This document shows, piece after piece, positions 23,690 to 31,804 of a stretch of 64,000 bases of DNA; position 1 is the first letter of the stretch, and every line of letters begins with the position of its first letter. The stretch is taken from assembly GCF_036227225.1 (NCBI RefSeq), contig NZ_CP109444.1, positions 3,763,501 through 3,827,500 of the forward strand, in the 5' to 3' direction. The translations under genes and the position numbers were made by a program. The stretch comes from Streptomyces sp. NBC_01478 (GTDB lineage Bacteria > Actinomycetota > Actinomycetes > Streptomycetales > Streptomycetaceae). Below the pieces are notes generated by a model. That model saw nothing but the letters and a program-made list of their open reading frames with translations. It searched no databases and was not told the DNA's origin.

Positions 23690-24961
23690 GTGAGCCCGAC
23701 CAATCGCACCGTGGTCGTCACCGGTATCGGCGCAACCACACCGCTGGGTGGCGACGCAGCCTCGACCTGGGAGGGTCTGATCGCCGGCAAGTCCGGTGTG
23801 AAGCCCCTGGAGCAGGAGTGGGCCGCCGAGCAGGCGGTCCGTATCGCCGCGCCGGCCGCCGTGGACCCCTCCGAGGTCATCCCGCGTCCGCAGGCCCGCC
23901 GCCTGGACCGCTCGGCGCAGTTCGCGCTGATCGCGGCCAAGGAGGCCTGGGCGGACGCCGGCTTCACCGACAAGGCCGGTGAGGACGCGGCGGTCGACCC
24001 CGACCGTCTGGGCACCGTCATCGCCTCCGGCATCGGCGGTGTGACGACCCTGCTCGACCAGTACGACGTGCTGAAGGAGAAGGGCGTCCGCCGCGTCTCC
24101 CCGCACACCGTCCCCATGCTGATGCCGAACGGCCCGTCCGCCAACGTGGGTCTGCTCGTCGGCGCCCGCGCGGGCGTGCACACGCCGGTCTCCGCGTGCG
24201 CCTCCGGCGCCGAGGCCATCGGCTACGCCATCGAGATGATCCGCACCGGCCGCGCCGACGTCGTGGTCGCGGGTGGCACGGAGGCGGCCATCCACCCCCT
24301 CCCCATCGCCGCGTTCGGCAACATGATGGCGATGTCCAAGAACAACGACGACCCACAGGGTGCCTCGCGTCCCTACGACACCGGCCGCGACGGCTTCGTC
24401 CTCGGCGAGGGCGCCGGCGTCCTGGTCCTGGAGTCCGCCGAGCACGCCGCGAAGCGCGGTGCCCGGGTGTACGCCGAGGCGGTCGGGCAGGGCATCTCCG
24501 CCGACGGCCACGACATCGTGCAGCCGGAGCCGGAGGGGCGCGGCATCTCGCAGGCCCTGCGGAACCTGATGGACAACACCGACCTGGACGCGGCGGAGAT
24601 CGTGCACGTGAACGCGCACGCGACGTCGACGCCGGCGGGCGACGTGGCCGAACTGAAGGCGCTGCGCAAGGTGTTCGGCGACGACGCGGACCACATGGCT
24701 GTCTCGGCCACGAAGTCCATGACCGGGCATCTGCTGGGTGGTGCGGGCGGTGTCGAGTCGGTCGCGACCGTGCTCGCGCTGTACAACCGGATCGCTCCGC
24801 CGACCATCAACGTCGAGAACCTCGACCCGGAGGCGGAGGCCAACGCGGACGTCGTTCGCGGCGAGGCTCGTAAGTTGCCGGTCGAGGGACGTATCGCCGC
24901 GCTGAACGACTCGTTCGGGTTCGGTGGGCACAACGTGGTGCTGGCGTTCCGGACGGTCTGA
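23690..24961 (+). CDS. fabF: Beta-ketoacyl-ACP synthase II
   Basis: A 423-residue elongating condensing enzyme. Catalytic Cys 170 is in VSACASGAEAIGYA, the two His are in VNAHATSTPAGD and MTGHLLGGAGG, and the C-terminal GFGGHN loop is present. It starts at GTG 23690 with GGAGAGAG upstream; the much longer open frame to the left overlaps acpP and was rejected. It is the last gene of the fab operon and ends in front of a strong terminator. Confidence 0.97.
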   Translation: MSPTNRTVVVTGIGATTPLGGDAASTWEGLIAGKSGVKPLEQEWAAEQAVRIAAPAAVDPSEVIPRPQARRLDRSAQFALIAAKEAWADAGFTDKAGEDAAVDPDRLGTVIASGIGGVTTLLDQYDVLKEKGVRRVSPHTVPMLMPNGPSANVGLLVGARAGVHTPVSACASGAEAIGYAIEMIRTGRADVVVAGGTEAAIHPLPIAAFGNMMAMSKNNDDPQGASRPYDTGRDGFVLGEGAGVLVLESAEHAAKRGARVYAEAVGQGISADGHDIVQPEPEGRGISQALRNLMDNTDLDAAEIVHVNAHATSTPAGDVAELKALRKVFGDDADHMAVSATKSMTGHLLGGAGGVESVATVLALYNRIAPPTINVENLDPEAEANADVVRGEARKLPVEGRIAALNDSFGFGGHNVVLAFRTV

Positions 24962-24985
24962 ACTCCCTTGCCCGCATGAGGTTTT

Positions 24986-25031
24986 AGGCGGCCTGTCTCT
25001 CTCTTTCACCACCTTGAGAGGCAGGCCGCCT
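24986..25031 (+). terminator. Terminator of the fab operon
   Basis: Arms at 24986-25001 and 25016-25031, 16 bp with a single mismatch (AGGCGGCCTG[T]CTCTC against its inverse). Its right arm ends 3 nt before the -10 box of the next gene. Confidence 0.85.
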
Positions 25032-25033
25032 CC

Positions 25034-25046
25034 TATGCTGGAACGC
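25034..25046 (+). promoter_or_regulatory. -10 box for leaderless caspase-NTPase mRNA
   Basis: TATGCT (25034-25039) ends 7 nt before ATG 25047. The ATG at 25035 lies inside the box. Confidence 0.5.
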
Positions 25047-27671
25047 ATGGGCAAGGGGGGACGGCTCGCGCTGGTCATCGGGTCACAGTGCGAGAGCCTG
25101 GGCCTTGGGAAACACCTGGAGTCCCTGGAGACGGCAGCCGGCGAGCTGGACGAGGCGGTGCGGCGGCCTGCCATCGGCGGCTGCTCCCACGCTCTGCCAG
25201 AGCTCGATGGCCCCTTACTCAACCCAAGCCGGGACAAGCTCAACGGAGCCCTGGTCGACGCGTTCGATCGCGCCGACCGGGAACGCGCAGTCCTGGTCCT
25301 CGCCTATATCGGCCATGGCCTGCGCACAGATGACGAGTACTACGTCCTACCGCGAGATGCCGAGGAAGACCTCGGAGCTCGGATTCATCCCTATCCGCTG
25401 GTCACCGCGATAGGACGCTTCCTCTCCGCGCGCACTCGGCTCCAGGGGCTGATTCTGCTGCTGGACACCTGTGACGCGGGGCAGGGTGCGGTGACCGCGG
25501 CGAAGCGGTGGCTCGTGCTCAACGAGAGGGACATGGACCGCCGCTTCCACCTGCTCACCTCGTCCAGCCTGGAGCCGTCGTACGAGTGCGCGTTCTCCCG
25601 GGAGACCGCGCGCATTCTGCGCCACGGCACCGTTCGCTGCGACCCGCTGCTGTACTGCCGCGACATCCGCGCGAGCGTCGTGGAACGAGACGTCCTGGAG
25701 CACCAGCCGGTCGTGCTGGACTACAACGGCAGCTCCGGGGCCTCCGAACTGTGGCTCGCGCGCAACCAGGCACCCCGCCCGCTTGCCCGGGAGCTGCGGA
25801 ACTTCCAGGCGACACCGGACGTGGACCGGGTGGTGGCCGCCACGACAACGCAGACCGTGACCATGGTGCAAGCGTCGGCAGGCTCCGGAAAGACCACTCT
25901 GCTGACCGCACTGACTCGGCCCGAACTCAGCAAGGACATTCCCGGGGGGTTCATTCACGCTCTGCATGAACTACGGCCGGCCGATGACGTCAACAGCGTG
26001 GCAAGGTCATTGGCCCGCCAACTCCGGACAAGCGTGCCGGGCTTCGCCGACGTCTATGTCGACGGGCCGGACGGAGGCAACAAGCAGTCGTTGCTGAACG
26101 CGTTGGACCAGCTTCACGAAAGGGTGCCGATCGAGCAGCTTTCGTTCCGTATCGCCCTCGACGGCCTCGACCAGTTGCGGCAGTCGGTGCTGCCCGAAAT
26201 CCGCGACCTGGTCACCGAACTGATCTACCGTCAGGGCTATCAGCAGACCCGGTCCATACTCGGCATGCGCGTCCTGCTCTCCGGTCGGCCGGCGGCCGCC
26301 CCGACATGGTGGGAGTTCACGACCGTAGAGCTGTCGGCCGCTCACGAGAACCAGATCACGGCCTATCTGACGAGACGTGGAATCGGAGATTACGTCCACC
26401 GGCACGTGATCGAACGGAGCGGGGGCAACTGGCTGGTGGTCACCCTGCTCGCCGACTGGCTGGAGGACTACGATCTCGACACACTCCCGGACGACACCGA
26501 CGGCACGTACACCCAGCGGCTGCACAAGATCCTGGGCGACGAATCCTGGGAGGACTCGGTCGTCAGAGCCGTCCTGACCGTGCTGACCTCCGCCGCGTCC
26601 GCTACCGGGGCCGTCGCCGTCCCAGAGCCCTTACTCCTCCAGGCTGTGGCCCGTCTCCGCCGTTCCGCCACTCCGAAACTCGTGAAGGGCACCCTGCAAC
26701 GCCTCAGTCGGCTCGTCATCACTCGCCCGCTGGATGATGAGAAGCAGTCCTACGCTTTGTTCCACCCCACGCTGTCCCAGTATCTGGCCTCCGGGAAAGC
26801 GCGTCCCGGGGCGGAGTTCGGCGTGGACGTCGCAGCCGGCCACAGAGCCTTGGGCCAAGCGCTGCGCGAACTCGCTCCCCGAGGGAGGCAGATCGACGGA
26901 GACCCTCTCTACGACTATGCCGCCGAGGCGGAGGCCACTCACTTCTGGGAGCAGGACGACCCCAACGGAGTGGTGCAGTCTCTGGTCGACCGGGTTTCCG
27001 CAGTACCCGAGACCAATCTCCTGCGCTGGTCGAGCTGGCTCGTCCGGTTCAAGAAGACGTTGGGACCTTACGACCTCGCTGTCCTCAACGCGCAGGGAGG
27101 CGTCGCCCACTGGACCGAGATGTGCGGCCATCACGCCACCGCACGGAAGCTCTACGAGGAACTCGCCGCCGACTGCCAGGACGCTCTGGACCCTCGGCGT
27201 CCGAACGCCTCCCACCATCCTGACGCCGAGGAGATCCTCCAAGTCGGTGCGCTCGCCGCGGACTGGTTGGGCGTTGACGATCCCGCCATGGCGTGCCTCC
27301 TCTACCTCAAACTGGAGAAGGAATGTGGGCGCGTCCTGGGCCCGGAGCACTTGGTCACGCTGACCACCCGAAACAACGCCGCTTCCTGGATGCGCCAGGC
27401 CGGCGACCCTGCCCGAGCCCTGTTCCGGTTTCGCACGCTCGTGGCGGACATCGAGCGAATCCCGGGATTATCGGGCAGCCACCTTCAGCTCACAGCGCGC
27501 AACGGCGTCGCGACGTGTCTGAACGCGACCGGCAAGGTCACCGAGGCTCTCGCGAGTTGGGGCACACTGCTCGTGGAGATCGAGCGGCACCAAGGAGAGG
27601 ACGCCGCCCTCGCAGGGAACGTGCGCGAGAGCATGTTCCAGGTGCTCCGTCCCCTGGTCACGGCCAACTGA
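25047..27671 (+). CDS. Caspase-like protease / STAND NTPase fusion
   Basis: An 874-residue protein. Residues 1-235 are a caspase-fold peptidase: RLALVIGSQC first strand, His 90 in LAYIGHGLRTDDEYYVLP, Cys 142 in LLLDTCDAGQGA. Residues about 255-620 are a STAND/NACHT-type NTPase with Walker A QASAGSGKTTLL (275-286), Walker B FRIALDGLDQL, an LSGRP sensor-like motif and the winged-helix sequence LFHPTLSQYLASG. The rest (about 640-874) is helical, TPR-like, the probable sensor. By family analogy a ligand binds the C-terminus, the NTPase oligomerises, and the protease is switched on. Three in-frame TTA codons (57, 529, 808) imply need for bldA tRNA. GC is lower than in the flanking genes. It is convergent with a hydrolase. 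Confidence 0.85.
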   Translation: MGKGGRLALVIGSQCESLGLGKHLESLETAAGELDEAVRRPAIGGCSHALPELDGPLLNPSRDKLNGALVDAFDRADRERAVLVLAYIGHGLRTDDEYYVLPRDAEEDLGARIHPYPLVTAIGRFLSARTRLQGLILLLDTCDAGQGAVTAAKRWLVLNERDMDRRFHLLTSSSLEPSYECAFSRETARILRHGTVRCDPLLYCRDIRASVVERDVLEHQPVVLDYNGSSGASELWLARNQAPRPLARELRNFQATPDVDRVVAATTTQTVTMVQASAGSGKTTLLTALTRPELSKDIPGGFIHALHELRPADDVNSVARSLARQLRTSVPGFADVYVDGPDGGNKQSLLNALDQLHERVPIEQLSFRIALDGLDQLRQSVLPEIRDLVTELIYRQGYQQTRSILGMRVLLSGRPAAAPTWWEFTTVELSAAHENQITAYLTRRGIGDYVHRHVIERSGGNWLVVTLLADWLEDYDLDTLPDDTDGTYTQRLHKILGDESWEDSVVRAVLTVLTSAASATGAVAVPEPLLLQAVARLRRSATPKLVKGTLQRLSRLVITRPLDDEKQSYALFHPTLSQYLASGKARPGAEFGVDVAAGHRALGQALRELAPRGRQIDGDPLYDYAAEAEATHFWEQDDPNGVVQSLVDRVSAVPETNLLRWSSWLVRFKKTLGPYDLAVLNAQGGVAHWTEMCGHHATARKLYEELAADCQDALDPRRPNASHHPDAEEILQVGALAADWLGVDDPAMACLLYLKLEKECGRVLGPEHLVTLTTRNNAASWMRQAGDPARALFRFRTLVADIERIPGLSGSHLQLTARNGVATCLNATGKVTEALASWGTLLVEIERHQGEDAALAGNVRESMFQVLRPLVTAN

Positions 27672-27678
27672 CGTCCGC

Positions 27679-28608
27679 CTACCGGGGCTCCAGAGTCTCT
27701 CGAACCGCCTGTCCCGTCTGCCGCTTCGTCAGGTATGCCTGGGCGCTGTGCGGGTCGTCCTCACCGTTGTCCAGCGTCCAGTCCGACTCAAGAACGCCAC
27801 GAGGATCGGCGAAGCGTTTGGCGAGGTCCGGCTCCGCCGCGATCACATCGTCCTTGTCGGCAAGGTTGACCCACCGCCCCACCAGCTCAGGGACCTGATG
27901 TTCACCTTCCAACCGGTCGTGGACGAGTGTCCGCAGGCCGAGCGGGGAACCGAGAGTCAGCAGCAGCGGAAGCTCTCCCTCCAAGCGGAGAGCAGCCTCG
28001 TACGCGGCCACCGACCCGAGAGAGTGCCCCACCAGGATTCTCGTCTCGGGACCGATCAGGTCGGCGATCCGCTGCTGCACTTCCTCGTATACGGAGGGTT
28101 CGGTCATGTAGCGCGTGACCTGGACCAAGGACTTGTTGACGAAGCGCTGCGCGAAACCCATGCCCAGCCGGCTGAACCACTTGAGCCGAGCGAGCCCGTT
28201 CACCGCCGCCCGTCCCGCCGACCTGCGGCCCTGCCGCCCTTCGTCTCCGCCCTCGATGTCGTGGAGGACCGTCCGCGCGATACGCCGGTCACCGGGCTCG
28301 GGAGCTCGGTCGCGCGCGTTACGAAGCCATTCGAGAGCCAGGGCGTCGGTGAGTTCCCGCTGGGTCTCGGTGAGTTCGGCCGGATCCTCAGCAGCTCCTT
28401 GAGCCCCCTTCTGCAGAAAGACATCGCCGTAGAACGCCATACGGGATTCCAGCCGACCCGGTCGGGCACTGCGCCACAATGCGTCGGCAAGCCCTGCACC
28501 GCCGGCAGTTCGCACCCCGCCGGCCAAGTCGGGCAGCCATTCCTTTTCCAGGGTGTCGGCCGACTTCTGCTCCTGAGCGATTCCGTGCACCAGGACGATC
28601 TCCGCCAT
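27679..28608 (-). CDS. Alpha/beta hydrolase (lipase/esterase-like) paired with the caspase gene
   Basis: A 309-residue protein starting MAEIVLVHGIAQEQKSADTL behind GAGGGGGCGGG. The oxyanion segment is LVHGIAQ, the nucleophile elbow ILVGHSLGSVAAYEA (Ser 196), a candidate Asp is in NLADKDDVIA (251-253) and His 287 in DPHSAQAYL. A charged loop (about 100-135) is inserted before the elbow and may form a lid. There is no signal peptide, so it is cytoplasmic. Its stop lies 7 bp from the caspase-gene stop. It could be a second effector, a proenzyme cleaved by the caspase, or an unrelated neighbour. Confidence 0.78.
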   Translation of the reverse strand: MAEIVLVHGIAQEQKSADTLEKEWLPDLAGGVRTAGGAGLADALWRSARPGRLESRMAFYGDVFLQKGAQGAAEDPAELTETQRELTDALALEWLRNARDRAPEPGDRRIARTVLHDIEGGDEGRQGRRSAGRAAVNGLARLKWFSRLGMGFAQRFVNKSLVQVTRYMTEPSVYEEVQQRIADLIGPETRILVGHSLGSVAAYEAALRLEGELPLLLTLGSPLGLRTLVHDRLEGEHQVPELVGRWVNLADKDDVIAAEPDLAKRFADPRGVLESDWTLDNGEDDPHSAQAYLTKRQTGQAVRETLEPR

Positions 28609-28724
28609 CCCGCCCCCTCATCCCGTCGAACCGCCGCGATCGGCGGACTACGAGGGTGTCACGTCATCGACATCCTGTCCCTGGTTCGCGTGTGCCCCCA
28701 CCCGCGACCGGGACGGCAAAGCCC

Positions 28725-29219
28725 CTAGACCACCTGGTGCAGCCAGCGCACCGGTGCGCCCTCGCCCGCGTACCGGAACGGCTCCAACTCGTCGTCCCAG
28801 GGCTTGCCGAGGAGCTTGGCGATCTCGGACTCCAGGTTGGTCTCGCCCTGTTGGGAGCGGGTGAGCGCCGCGCGGAGGCGGTCCTCCGGGATCAGGATGT
28901 CGCCGTGGATGCCGGTGACGGCGTGGAAGATGCCCAGGTCGGGGGTGCAGCTATAGCGCTCGCCCTCGGCGGTGGGGCAGGGCTCGGCAGTGACCTCGAA
29001 GCGGAGGAGGTGCCAGCCGCGGAGGGCCGACGCCAGCTTGGACGCCGTTCCTACCTCTGCCTGCCAGGAGAATTCGGAGCGCCAGGTTCCGGGGGCGGCG
29101 GGCTGGCGGATCCAGTCGAGGCTGACGCGTGTGCCGAGCACCCCGGCGACGGCCCACTCGACGTGCGGGCACAGCGCGCGCGGCGCGGAGTGCACGTACA
29201 GAACTCCACGTGTCGTCAC
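28725..29219 (-). CDS. DUF3145 family protein
   Basis: A 164-residue cytoplasmic protein conserved in actinobacteria, starting at GTG 29219 with GGAGGTCC upstream (VTTRGVLYVHSAPRALCPHV). Further signatures are WIRQPAAPGTWRSEFSW, GWHLLRFEVTAEPC, FHAVTGIHGDILIPEDRLR and the terminal GAPVRWLHQVV. The open frame continues 180 bp upstream but without conserved sequence. Function is not known; from memory it normally lies next to fabF, so the caspase/hydrolase pair looks like an insertion between the two. Confidence 0.85.
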   Translation of the reverse strand: MTTRGVLYVHSAPRALCPHVEWAVAGVLGTRVSLDWIRQPAAPGTWRSEFSWQAEVGTASKLASALRGWHLLRFEVTAEPCPTAEGERYSCTPDLGIFHAVTGIHGDILIPEDRLRAALTRSQQGETNLESEIAKLLGKPWDDELEPFRYAGEGAPVRWLHQVV

Positions 29220-29439
29220 CGGGACCTCCGGACAGAGCGGGGCATCTTGCAGACTGGCGAACGGCGGCGGCAGGGCAGCCACGTTGAGGGCGAGGCTACC
29301 GTGCGGCGGCGCGCGGAGTGTGACGTACCGTCCGTCCTGGTACCAGGAAACGCTGCCATTCACCCATGGGGACGCTTGTACGGGGGTGTGCCGTTGCATC
29401 GGGCGGATGCGGAACTCTGGCGCGTTGTCAGTTGGTTGT

Positions 29440-29510
29440 TGTGATGGGTTGAGACCGTTGTGACTCCTCCACCCCCCAATCGGGGTGGCTTCTCGCTATG
29501 CCTGGTTGGC
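29440..29510 (-). ncRNA. Candidate omega RNA (reRNA) at the right end of the TnpB element
   Basis: Downstream of tnpB the minus strand holds a 7-bp hairpin CCACCCC/GGGGTGG (29488-29469), then GGAGGAGTCAC ending at 29460, which resembles the right-end cleavage tail (TTCAC) of ISDra2-type elements. In that family the omega RNA scaffold overlaps the 3' end of tnpB and the guide is the flank just outside. The guide would begin AACGGTCTCAACCC from 29459 leftward. Limits are estimates. Confidence 0.5.
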
Positions 29511-30710
29511 GTCGCGACGGACCAGCCCGGCCCGTAAAACGTTGGTCGCTCCGACGACGTCGGCGTGTGCCCGGTGGCCGCACGAGAGGCAGTGGAACTT
29601 CTCCTGGGTGGGCCGGTTCTCCTTGGCGGTGTGCCCGCATTCGGGGCACATGCGGGAGGTGTTGCGGGGGTCCACGGCCGTTACTTCCCGCCCGGCGCTT
29701 TCAGCCTTTGCGTTCAGAATCGCTAGGAACACCCCCCAACCGGCGTCAGCGATCGAACGGTTCAGCCCGGCCTTGCTCGCGGCCCCGTTCGGCAGGAAAC
29801 CGCCCGGCTTCTCGGGGTCCGGCTTCGGGGCGGGAGCCTTGCTCATGTTGCGGATCTTGAGGTCTTCGTGCGCGATGAAGTCGTGCTCACGAACCAGGCC
29901 GAGCGCGGTCTTGTGCGCGTGGTCGAGCCGCTGGCGGCGTACCTTGCCGTGGAGCTTGGCGACGTTGTCCACAGCGTGCTGATGGTTGCGGGTACGGTCC
30001 TTGGCCCTGCGGCGCGGAAAGCGGCTCAGGGCCTGCTGCGCGACTTCGAGCTTTGCGGCCGCCTTGCGCGCGTGGCGCGGGTTGGCGATGTGCCCGCCGT
30101 TGGAATCAGTGAGGAACGAGGCAATACCGAGGTCGATGCCGACTACTGAGCCGGTCGCGGGCAGCGGCTCAGGCCGGCGCTGCTCGGCGGTCAGCACGAC
30201 AAACCACTTACGGCCCTCGCGCTTGACCGACACGGTCTTGACCTTGCCGACCACCGCGCGGTGCTGGTTGACCTTGACGTGCCCGACGCCCTGGAAGCGG
30301 ACCCGGGTCGCGGGGTCGTGCGGAGTGGAGTCCCACCGGCAGCCGTCCCCGTCCTTCGGGAAGTCCACCGTGACGAACCGGTTCACCCCACGGAAGCGCG
30401 GGTACCCGGGCCTGTCCCCGGCTTTGATCCGACGGAAGAACGCGGTGAACGCCTTGTCCAACCGGCGCAATGTCGCCTGCTGCGAGGAGAAGGACCAGCG
30501 CCCCTGCCGCTCGGGGTCAAAAGCCCGGATGTCCTTGAGTTGTCCGGACTGCTGCCCGTACTTCACGCTCGTCTTCGAGGCGTGTCGGTAGGCGTCGCGA
30601 CGTTCCTGCAAGGCAGCGTTGTAGAGGGAGCAGTGATCGCTCAGCATCTCGCTCAGCGCGACTTGCTGGCCCACGGTGGGCCGCATGAGGAACTTGTACG
30701 CACGGATCAT
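29496..30710 (-). CDS. tnpB: TnpB RNA-guided nuclease (IS605/OrfB family)
   Basis: A 404-residue, full-length OrfB/TnpB. The N-terminal wedge/HTH part is MIRAYKFLMRPTVGQQVALS to about 185. The RuvC-like nuclease has all three acidic residues: Asp 193 in VVGIDLGIASFLT, Glu 282 in FIAHEDLKIRNMS, Asp 384 in HADVVGATN. The zinc finger has four Cys (355 and 358 in CPECG, 374 and 377 in CLSCG). It is expected to cut DNA next to a short TAM, guided by omega RNA from its 3' end. The ATG at 30710 follows GGGGGTGGG; the longer open frame to 31091 runs through the tnpA relic and was rejected. Confidence 0.93.
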   Translation of the reverse strand: MIRAYKFLMRPTVGQQVALSEMLSDHCSLYNAALQERRDAYRHASKTSVKYGQQSGQLKDIRAFDPERQGRWSFSSQQATLRRLDKAFTAFFRRIKAGDRPGYPRFRGVNRFVTVDFPKDGDGCRWDSTPHDPATRVRFQGVGHVKVNQHRAVVGKVKTVSVKREGRKWFVVLTAEQRRPEPLPATGSVVGIDLGIASFLTDSNGGHIANPRHARKAAAKLEVAQQALSRFPRRRAKDRTRNHQHAVDNVAKLHGKVRRQRLDHAHKTALGLVREHDFIAHEDLKIRNMSKAPAPKPDPEKPGGFLPNGAASKAGLNRSIADAGWGVFLAILNAKAESAGREVTAVDPRNTSRMCPECGHTAKENRPTQEKFHCLSCGHRAHADVVGATNVLRAGLVRRDANQA

Positions 30711-30732
30711 CCAGCCCACCCCCTTCCGGTCG

Positions 30733-30746
30733 AAATTCTCGAATTT
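30733..30746. repeat. AT-rich palindrome AAATTC-TC-GAATTT
   Basis: A perfect 6-bp palindrome at the junction between tnpB and the tnpA relic, unusually AT-rich for this chromosome. Confidence 0.4.
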
Positions 30747-30834
30747 ATTACACTTGGTGTTTGTTACCAAGTACCGGCGTGCAGTCCTCAACGACGACAT
30801 GCTGACACGCTGCGAAGAGATCATGCGGAACGTG
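30736..30834 (+). pseudogene. Relic of IS200-type transposase tnpA
   Basis: The frame reads FSNLLHLVFVTKYRRAVLND then DMLTRCEEIMRNV, which matches residues about 14-46 of Y1 transposases (typical HLVFVTKYRR and MLTRCEEIMR). The catalytic HUH and Tyr parts are absent, and there is no start codon of its own. It has two adjacent TTA leucine codons, rare in this genome. Confidence 0.75.
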
Positions 30835-30882
30835 CACCTTCTTCCTGGGATCGGATTCCCTCCGCAGAGAGGGGTGGAGGGG

Positions 30883-31794
30883 ATGGCTCTCAACATGCGA
30901 ATCCGACGTCTTCGTTCACGGGCCGCGCTCGCCCTCGTGACGGCTGCCGTGCTGGGCGCGGCCGGCTGTGACGGGAGCGGGGGTGCGTCCTCCGGTACCC
31001 ACAGCAAGAGCGGTACGGCGGCCAAGGCGAAGCCCGCTCCGTTGTGGGACCCCAGTCCGTCCTCGGTGGCGGCGGTCGGTGACTCCATCACCCGTGGTTT
31101 CGACGCCTGTACGGTCCTGTCGGACTGCCCGGAGGTGTCCTGGGCGACCGGCAGTTCGGCCTCGGTCGACAGTCTCGCCGTACGGCTGCTGGGGAAGGCG
31201 GGCGCGGCGGAGCGCAGTTGGAACTACGCGGAGACCGGGGCGCGGATGGCCGACCTGCCCGCGCAGATGGGTCAAGCGGCGGCGCGCAGGCCGCAGTTGG
31301 TCACGGTGATGGTGGGGGCCAATGACGCCTGCCGGGCCTCGACCTCGGCGATGACCTCCGTGGCCGACTTCCGTGCCGAGTTCGAGGAGTCGCTGAAGAC
31401 GCTGCGGCGGGCACTGCCGAAGACGCAGGTCTACGTCGCGAGCGTGCCGAATCTCAAGCGGCTCTGGTCGCAGGGGCGGGCGAGCCCGCTGGGCAAGGAG
31501 GTGTGGAAGCTGGGCATCTGTCCCTCGATGCTGGCCGACGCGGACGCCCTGGACTCGGCGGCGACCGAGCGGCGGGACACGGTGCTGGACCGGGTGGAGG
31601 CGTACAACAAGGTCCTGGAGCAGGTGTGCGCCACGGACGAGCGGTGCCGTTTCGACGGGGGCGCGGTCTACGACTACCGCTTCGGCACGGACCAGTTGAG
31701 CCACTGGGACTGGTTCCACCCCAGCACGGACGGCCAGGCACGGCTGGCCGAGATCGCCTACCGTCGCGTCATCGCGCGCACCCCCGTGACCTAG
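30883..31794 (+). CDS. SGNH/GDSL hydrolase lipoprotein
   Basis: A 303-residue exported lipoprotein. The signal MALNMRIRRLRSRAALALVT is followed by the lipobox LGAAGC (Cys 29), then a Ser/Gly/Lys linker. SGNH blocks are AAVGDSITRGFDAC (block I, nucleophile Ser), a Gly around MADLPAQMGQ (II), VTVMVGANDACRAS (III) and HWDWFHPSTDGQ (V, Asp and His). Substrates are probably esters of lipids or cell-wall sugars. Start choice is uncertain: ATG 30883 has purine-rich GAGAGGGG and GGAGGGG upstream; ATG 30895 is the alternative. The upstream region is IS-derived, so the native promoter may be lost. Confidence 0.85.
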   Translation: MALNMRIRRLRSRAALALVTAAVLGAAGCDGSGGASSGTHSKSGTAAKAKPAPLWDPSPSSVAAVGDSITRGFDACTVLSDCPEVSWATGSSASVDSLAVRLLGKAGAAERSWNYAETGARMADLPAQMGQAAARRPQLVTVMVGANDACRASTSAMTSVADFRAEFEESLKTLRRALPKTQVYVASVPNLKRLWSQGRASPLGKEVWKLGICPSMLADADALDSAATERRDTVLDRVEAYNKVLEQVCATDERCRFDGGAVYDYRFGTDQLSHWDWFHPSTDGQARLAEIAYRRVIARTPVT

Positions 31795-31804
31795 GGTTTC
31801 CCTC
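31792..31804 (+). promoter_or_regulatory. -10 box for leaderless galM mRNA
   Basis: TAGGGT (31792-31797) overlaps the TAG stop of the lipoprotein gene and ends 7 nt before ATG 31805. Confidence 0.45.

Larger units (their letters stand above)
29460..30834 (-). mobile_element. IS200/IS605-family element with intact tnpB and decayed tnpA
   Basis: The element contains tnpB on the minus strand and, divergent from it, a fragment of a Y1 transposase. The right end is placed at 29460 by the TCAC tail; the left end is lost with the rest of tnpA and is taken as the last recognisable tnpA codon. It lies between DUF3145 and a lipoprotein gene. Confidence 0.7.

Noticed and set aside
24986-28725. Prophage or integrative element carrying the caspase/hydrolase pair
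   Set aside because: No integrase, no tRNA gene and no direct repeats flank the pair; it looks like a small insertion of unknown mechanism.
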